Under the pieces are notes generated by a model. The model was not told the DNA's origin, did no database searches, and saw only the letters and a list, made by a program, of their open reading frames with translations. Shown here one piece after another: positions 59,559 through 64,000 of a stretch of 64,000 bases of DNA (position 1 is its first letter; every line of letters begins with the position of its first letter). Origin of the DNA: an uncultured Duncaniella sp. (GTDB taxonomy: Bacteria; Bacteroidota; Bacteroidia; Bacteroidales; Muribaculaceae); the NCBI GenBank assembly GCA_910589485.1, contig CAJUSW010000005.1, positions 124,001 through 188,000 of the forward strand. The letters run 5' to 3'. The position numbers and the translations under genes were made by a program.

Positions 59559-60335
59559 ACGATTATCAACGCACAGCCAAAGAAGCGTGCCGCCATCTGC
59601 GCATGTAAAGAATGCGGAGGCATTGAGGCGAATGGTATAGCCATTGTTATGCGCCTATGTTTCCTGCCCGGATGGCCGATAACTGCATTTTCTTGTAACA
59701 CACGCAAGATGATGTAGTTACAGGGCTAATTTTACCCAGAAAAGCACCTTTGGAGCTGTGATGATTTGGAAACGCGAAAAAATTTTCGTATCTTTATGTA
59801 ACACAAGATGGCAGAGCCACCGTCCGACACATTCAACTTTTATATATAGGATTGGAATGATGCTCCTGACTGTGCTACGCTTTTTTGTGTTCATACCTAC
59901 ACCTAATCCCGGATGAAGTCGTCCGGAACACTATGAAGATGAGAGCCTTAAAAGGACGGCAGACGCGAACCGCTAACAACACGCACTGAGGAAGCGATGA
60001 CCCAACGGTTTGCAAACGAATGGAATGGCTGCTGTTAAACGGCTCAGAGAAAGACGGTTTTCCAATTATAAGGGAAGATTGCACCCGATTGTCAACACGC
60101 TGGAATATTATGGATAAAGTGGCAGCGTAAAGTTGAAAATATCGGAAATATCTGACTGACTAATTGAAAACACGGTCAGAAAAAAAGCGCGACCCGCGCG
60201 AAATTTACCCACTAAAAATGATGGCACCCGCCCAATGATGGCGTTTGCACCCGACGTATGTTCGCCCAAGCGTGGCGGATAGCCCCCTTATTGTCTTCAC
60301 TCTGAAGGCGGCACGGGATAGGGAGAACTACGTCC

Positions 60336-60421
60336 GTTTCCGACCGAAGATGAGTCGGAAACACACTGTATGTTGGCTTTAGCGAAAAGAGCCGACAGCA
60401 CCCACTATGTCCTTTTCGGAC
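60336..60421 (+). ncRNA. Candidate structured RNA upstream of the replication genes
   Basis: Three hairpins follow each other: GTTTCCGAC/GTCGGAAAC (60336-60362, 9 bp), TGTTGGCT/AGCCGACA (60371-60397, 8 bp with one G-U), and GTCC/GGAC (60409-60421). They precede the HTH-DUF3987-primase genes by 80 nt. No known family is recognised; it could be a control RNA for the downstream genes. Confidence 0.35.
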
Positions 60422-60500
60422 CGTTGTCACCGCCCAATGCGCCGGGGCTGTGCCAACGTATTAAGTCGGCGGTATTCTCATAAATTCAAATCCCCCCAAT

Positions 60501-60818
60501 ATGAATTTATATAACCTTCTCCAAGCCTCTCTCTCCGACCCCAACTCTCCTAACATTCTCCTTACCGTCAGCCTCAGCGACCTCCATCAGCTTGTGGTTG
60601 ACACCATCGACGCTACACGCGACCGACTCCTTCCGCTACTCATGAAGGCGGAAGAAGACCGCCTTCTTACCAAAGCCGAAGTTTGTGCCAAACTCGGTAT
60701 CAAGCCGACATCGGTATGGAACCTTGTACAGAAGGGTAAACTCACCGCAATCAAGGTAGGCCGCAGCAGCCGCTACAAACTGAGCGAGGTAAAAGAGTAT
60801 CTCGAATCCAAATCCTGA
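60501..60818 (+). CDS. Excisionase-like HTH protein
   Basis: The 105-residue protein has a C-terminal MerR-like/HTH_17 domain (about 54-100; LTKAEVCAKLGIKPTSVWNL, then LTAIKVGRSSRYKLSEVKEY). Such proteins act as excisionases or regulators at the head of replication modules in Bacteroidales elements. It is 6 nt before the DUF3987 gene. Confidence 0.8.
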   Translation: MNLYNLLQASLSDPNSPNILLTVSLSDLHQLVVDTIDATRDRLLPLLMKAEEDRLLTKAEVCAKLGIKPTSVWNLVQKGKLTAIKVGRSSRYKLSEVKEYLESKS

Positions 60819-60824
60819 TCGCCT

Positions 60825-62198
60825 ATGGAAAAGAACAATTCTACACCCAAAGGCATCGACCCGATGATTCTGCTTGGCAAAGCCATCGACGCAGGAGTCA
60901 GCATGAAGGGTGGTGATTTTCCTCTCGGTGCCATGCCGATAAAGATTCAGAGGATTATCCGCGAGGCTAACGATTGCTACGGTTTTCCGGTGGATTATCT
61001 TGCCGGGGCTATGCTTGTAGCTCTCGGACTTGGTATCGGAAATACCCATTTCGTCCGGCTGAAAGGGAAATGGGATGAGAGTGCCATCCTGTTCATGGCT
61101 CTTGTCGGCAGACCCGGAGCGTGCAAGTCGCATCCTCTTAACTTCGCCATCCGTCCGTTCTCCGATATTGACGGCGTAAACAACAGTGCCTTTCAGAAAG
61201 AACTTGCCGAGTACAACCGCCAATGCGAATTGCCGATGAAAGAAAGGACTGTTGCGCATCCGGTAATGCCTGTAAACAAGCGTTTCCTGATTTCTGACGC
61301 AACTCCGGAGGCCATGATGCTTATTCACTCCCACAATCTGCGCGGCATCTGCATGTGGAATGATGAGTTGGCGGGATGGTTCAAGAATTTCAACCGCTAC
61401 AACAAAGGCTCTGACGAGGAATATTGGTTGAAACTATACAACGCCAACCCGATATTCTCCGACCGCAAGGGCGCGAAAGACTCCGTATATATCGGCAGAC
61501 CGTTTGTGTCGGTTGTCGGCACAATCCAGAACGGTATTCTCAACGAACTCGCCCAAGGCAGCCGCAGTTCAAATGGCTTCATCGACCGCCTTCTATTCGT
61601 CATCGCCAACAATCAGGACAAGCAGGCGTGGAGCGACAAAGAACCGTCATTCGACATTGAGGCTTCATGGGCTGAAATTATCGGCAGACTTGTGGATATG
61701 CCATACGATACGGACGAAGACGGCAAGGTTATCCCGACAATCATCAGTTTCTCGCTGGAGGCAAAGGCTCGGCTTTATCAGTGGCAACGGGAGAATACAG
61801 AGGACTGCAACCGCGAGGAGAATGACGCGCTGAAAGGAGTGTTCAGCAAGTTCGATTTTCATGCCATACGCTTCTGTCTGATTATCCAAATGGCGCGATG
61901 GGCTTGCGGCGAGGCTGACAAAACTGAAATAGATCTTGTTTCGGTGGAGAACGCCATAAGTCTTGTGGATTATTTCAAGGCTACCGCCACAAGGGTGCAG
62001 GGCATAATCAAGGATTTGTCGCTGTCAGAACTGCAACGGGCTGTCATAGCCGCATTGCCGGAGGAGTTCACAACCGAGCAGGGCGTTGAGATTGCAATAG
62101 CCAATTCTATGGCAGAGCGGACTTTCAAGGATTTTGTCAAGCGGTTCACCGGCATCCATTTCCAAAAGGTGCGTCACGGAGTCTATGCGAAATTATGA
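60825..62198 (+). CDS. DUF3987 domain protein (element replication)
   Basis: The 457-residue protein has the DUF3987 look: a P-loop-like GRPGACKSHPL segment near 88-100 (VALVGRPGACKS-type), RFLISDATPEAMM, then ICMWNDELAGWFKNFNRYN. These proteins pair with the toprim primase downstream in mobilizable and conjugative elements and probably support DNA replication or transfer priming. It is 90 nt before the primase gene. Confidence 0.85.
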   Translation: MEKNNSTPKGIDPMILLGKAIDAGVSMKGGDFPLGAMPIKIQRIIREANDCYGFPVDYLAGAMLVALGLGIGNTHFVRLKGKWDESAILFMALVGRPGACKSHPLNFAIRPFSDIDGVNNSAFQKELAEYNRQCELPMKERTVAHPVMPVNKRFLISDATPEAMMLIHSHNLRGICMWNDELAGWFKNFNRYNKGSDEEYWLKLYNANPIFSDRKGAKDSVYIGRPFVSVVGTIQNGILNELAQGSRSSNGFIDRLLFVIANNQDKQAWSDKEPSFDIEASWAEIIGRLVDMPYDTDEDGKVIPTIISFSLEAKARLYQWQRENTEDCNREENDALKGVFSKFDFHAIRFCLIIQMARWACGEADKTEIDLVSVENAISLVDYFKATATRVQGIIKDLSLSELQRAVIAALPEEFTTEQGVEIAIANSMAERTFKDFVKRFTGIHFQKVRHGVYAKL

Positions 62199-62288
62199 TT
62201 ATCCACCTGCATTTTCTGCACTTTCCGCATTTTCGCTCCATCAAAATGCAAATAATGCGGATAATGCAACCAAAATCTTGATGGAACT

Positions 62289-63371
62289 ATGAGTGAACAC
62301 CGATTTATCCTCCAACCCTATCGTGGTGTCGGAAGCCGCTACACTTGCCCTGCCTGTCACAAGAAACGGTGCTTCTCCCGATACATCGACACCGAGAAAC
62401 AAATCACGTTTCCGGATGATGTCGGCAGGTGCGACCATGAGCAGAGCTGTGGCTACCACCTCACGCCAAAGGAATATTTTGAGCGCAATCCGCAGGATAA
62501 GCCTCAGCACTCCGATTGGGCAGCTCCGTCAGCCCGCAGAGCCACGCCGACCGAGCCGCCCAAGCCAGCCTCTTTCATTGCGGCAGAGACTGTTTCACAG
62601 ACTCTGCACGGTTACGACCGAAACAATCTCTTTCTGTTCCTCAAATCGAAGTTCGGACCCGATGATGCGGAGCGTATGATGAGAGAGTATTGCGTCGGCA
62701 CATCGAAGCACTGGCCGGGAGCATGTGTGTTCTGGCAGACCGACATAAACGGGCGTGTCCGCACCGGGAAAGTTATGCTCTACAATGCCGAAAGTGGCAA
62801 GCGTGTCAAAGAGCCATTCAACCATGTGTCGTGGGCCCACTCGCTGATGAAGTTGCCGCACTACAATCTCCGTCAATGTTTTTTCGGTGAGCATCTGTTG
62901 CCGATGAACCGTGGCAAGCCTGTCGCATTGGTCGAGAGCGAGAAGACAGCACTGATAGCGAGTTGGTATCTGCCCGAATATGTGTGGCTCGCTACCGGCG
63001 GCAAGAACGGTTGCCTCAATGCCGAGGCACTCCGGGTTCTTAGTGGACGGCAGGTTATCCTCTATCCTGATTTGGGGGCGACCGAGAAGTGGCGGCAGAA
63101 ACTGCCATTGATGAAGTCGCTCGGTATCGAAGCCACCATCTTCAACTTCATGGATGATGTTGCCGACGATACTGACAAGTCAGCCGGATATGATATTGCC
63201 GATTATTTACTGCAAATTGAGCCAGACCAAGCCGTGCTGCAAAGTATGATTAGAAAGTATCCGATGTTGCAGAAATTCATAGATGACCTGCAACTCGAAT
63301 TAGTGTCGGTTGAGCGGTATGACCCGACAACCGAAACAACATTGTCAAACCGTAAAAACGAGAAAATATGA
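62289..63371 (+). CDS. Zinc-finger toprim primase-like protein (DUF6371-like)
   Basis: The 360-residue protein starts with a CHC2-like zinc region (CPACHKKRC...CDHEQSCGYH) and has a later toprim-type stretch (VALVESEKTALIASWYLPEY, then VILYPDLGATEKW with a toprim Asp). It belongs to primase-like proteins of Bacteroidales mobile elements. Its stop overlaps the next start (ATGA). Confidence 0.8.
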   Translation: MSEHRFILQPYRGVGSRYTCPACHKKRCFSRYIDTEKQITFPDDVGRCDHEQSCGYHLTPKEYFERNPQDKPQHSDWAAPSARRATPTEPPKPASFIAAETVSQTLHGYDRNNLFLFLKSKFGPDDAERMMREYCVGTSKHWPGACVFWQTDINGRVRTGKVMLYNAESGKRVKEPFNHVSWAHSLMKLPHYNLRQCFFGEHLLPMNRGKPVALVESEKTALIASWYLPEYVWLATGGKNGCLNAEALRVLSGRQVILYPDLGATEKWRQKLPLMKSLGIEATIFNFMDDVADDTDKSAGYDIADYLLQIEPDQAVLQSMIRKYPMLQKFIDDLQLELVSVERYDPTTETTLSNRKNEKI

Positions 63372-63874
63372 CTAACAAGAAATCTCAGTCAACAACCTCT
63401 TCCTCCACCGCCAAGTCAACACCCAAGACTGGCAAAACATCTACCGATTGTGTAACTCCCAAATCTGATGAATTTATGAAAACTGATATTACTCCCAATT
63501 CCGTTGACTCAGCTATGCCTGTCAACACCGCTAACTCTGATGTTGCTGTTAACAGCAACGACCGCAACACTCCCGACAACAACGCCAATCTGTTCAACAA
63601 TGAACAGAGCGCAACGCCACAACCCAAGCAACAGCGTGTGGGCATAAAGCAGCGAAAGCTGGAGTTCGGCGAATACAAGGAAACATATCTCATCCCGGTG
63701 AAGATTGTCAAGCGACATTCGCTCAACATCAGCGATGCCACATGGGAGCGTCTTGAACGCTACGCCCGTATTCTCGGCGACCGTGGCGCAAACGTTGGCA
63801 GCTATGCCGAGCGCATCATCTGCGAACACCTCGACCTGTTCGGCGACGACCTCGAGGCATGGCGCAAACTCTGA
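63368..63874 (+). CDS. DUF3408-type mobilization accessory protein
   Basis: The 168-residue protein has a low-complexity Ser/Thr/Asn-rich N-terminal 80 residues and a conserved C-terminal DUF3408-like domain (SLNISDATWERLERYARILG; VGSYAERIICEHLDLFGDDL), probably a ribbon-helix-helix DNA-binding fold. It overlaps the primase by 4 nt. The mob genes of this element would be expected beyond the window. Confidence 0.7.
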   Translation: MTNKKSQSTTSSSTAKSTPKTGKTSTDCVTPKSDEFMKTDITPNSVDSAMPVNTANSDVAVNSNDRNTPDNNANLFNNEQSATPQPKQQRVGIKQRKLEFGEYKETYLIPVKIVKRHSLNISDATWERLERYARILGDRGANVGSYAERIICEHLDLFGDDLEAWRKL

Positions 63875-63944
63875 GAATTGACAGCCGGAAATAAGCGACT
63901 AATCGGGAGGCACAGAGTCCCGTCAGGGATGGAAACGGAGGTAT

Positions 63945-64000
63945 GCTGCGCAGCCTGATTCAGTAGTAGTGGCAAGATACCTTTTGAGTTCCTCAAAAGG
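63945..64000. repeat. Palindromes at the window end (possible oriT region)
   Basis: GCTGCGCAGC (63945-63954) is a perfect palindrome, and CCTTTTGAG-TTC-CTCAAAAGG (63980-64000) a perfect 9-bp hairpin. They lie downstream of DUF3408, where mobC and relaxase normally follow, so an oriT or a terminator is likely. Confidence 0.45.

Larger units (their letters stand above)
59237..60500. other. 1.26-kb region without a supported protein gene
   Basis: No reading frame here looks like a protein. It contains a 16-bp palindrome (59543-59558), a GCGCG-ACC-CGCGC hairpin (60186-60199), a group of hairpins at 60336-60421, and direct CACC(C)GCCCAATG repeats near 60224 and 60428. It could hold a replication or regulatory RNA function of the mobile element. 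Confidence 0.5.

Noticed and set aside
59401..59640. Short frames of 60-85 codons in the 59.2-60.5 kb region
   Set aside because: They exist on both strands at once, have no family features and coincide with palindromes; more likely non-coding.
1..64000. tRNA, rRNA, CRISPR or IS elements
   Set aside because: I saw no tRNA-like fold with CCA-end context, no spaced direct repeats of CRISPR type, and no transposase reading frame.

Overview
The window looks like a Bacteroidales chromosome, probably Muribaculaceae-like; the family name is an inference. The evidence is the TAnnTTTG (-7) promoter form before many genes, a SusC/SusD glycan-uptake pair, lipoprotein-rich polysaccharide genes, and Bacteroidales-type mobilizable-element genes (DUF3987, DUF3408, MobC/relaxase). 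No rRNA, tRNA, CRISPR array or transposase gene was seen.

Layout. 0-3.2 kb: a DsbA-like oxidoreductase, then a MarR regulator, MFS exporter and ABM monooxygenase unit. 3.2-6.5 kb: a minus-strand Sel1-repeat cluster with a DMP19/DUF4375-like small protein and a frameshifted gene. 6.7-9.2 kb: an HxlR regulator with a Vat-type acetyltransferase, a divergent flavoprotein, and the rescue factor PrfH. 9.6-16.6 kb: a plus-strand operon of AAA ATPase, small membrane protein, RavA-like MoxR ATPase, vWA protein, YgjP-like metallopeptidase and single-HKD PLD protein. I consider this the best candidate for a poorly described, possibly defensive, system. 16.7-22.9 kb: a minus-strand set with a radical SAM enzyme next to a TonB protein that has a four-cysteine N-terminus, and a cluster of unknown membrane proteins whose promoter is a duplicated copy of the radical SAM gene's promoter and first codons.

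23.3-33.7 kb is mostly housekeeping and stress functions: a four-domain CoA-disulfide reductase/rhodanese/TusA/DsrE protein divergent from an OxyR with both redox cysteines and a perfect OxyR box, a WYL regulator, a decayed YciI gene, an orphan GH78 alpha-rhamnosidase, rubredoxin plus hybrid cluster protein, and a DUF488 protein.

33.9-52.4 kb is one long minus-strand sialic acid/amino-sugar utilisation locus: YhcH-type anomerase, MFS transporter, Neu5Ac lyase, N-acylglucosamine 2-epimerase, SusC, SusD, two paralogous beta-propeller glycosidase-like proteins, a PKD/PQQ-propeller lipoprotein, then NagA, a ROK kinase and NagB. A ROK repressor gene sits upstream, and an AT-rich motif is shared by its promoter region and the operon's. 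The pathway from Neu5Ac to fructose-6-phosphate appears complete, yet no recognisable GH33 sialidase is encoded. An intrinsic terminator sits directly before nagA.

52.7-64 kb is mobile-element DNA: a mobilization module with a MobC lacking its N-terminus and a MOBP-type relaxase, then a tyrosine recombinase starting what looks like a second element (AlbA_2 regulator, 1.26 kb structured non-coding region, excisionase-like HTH, DUF3987, toprim primase, DUF3408). A short interspersed repeat with ATAAGTAAGTC termini occurs at least five times, three times directly upstream of start codons.
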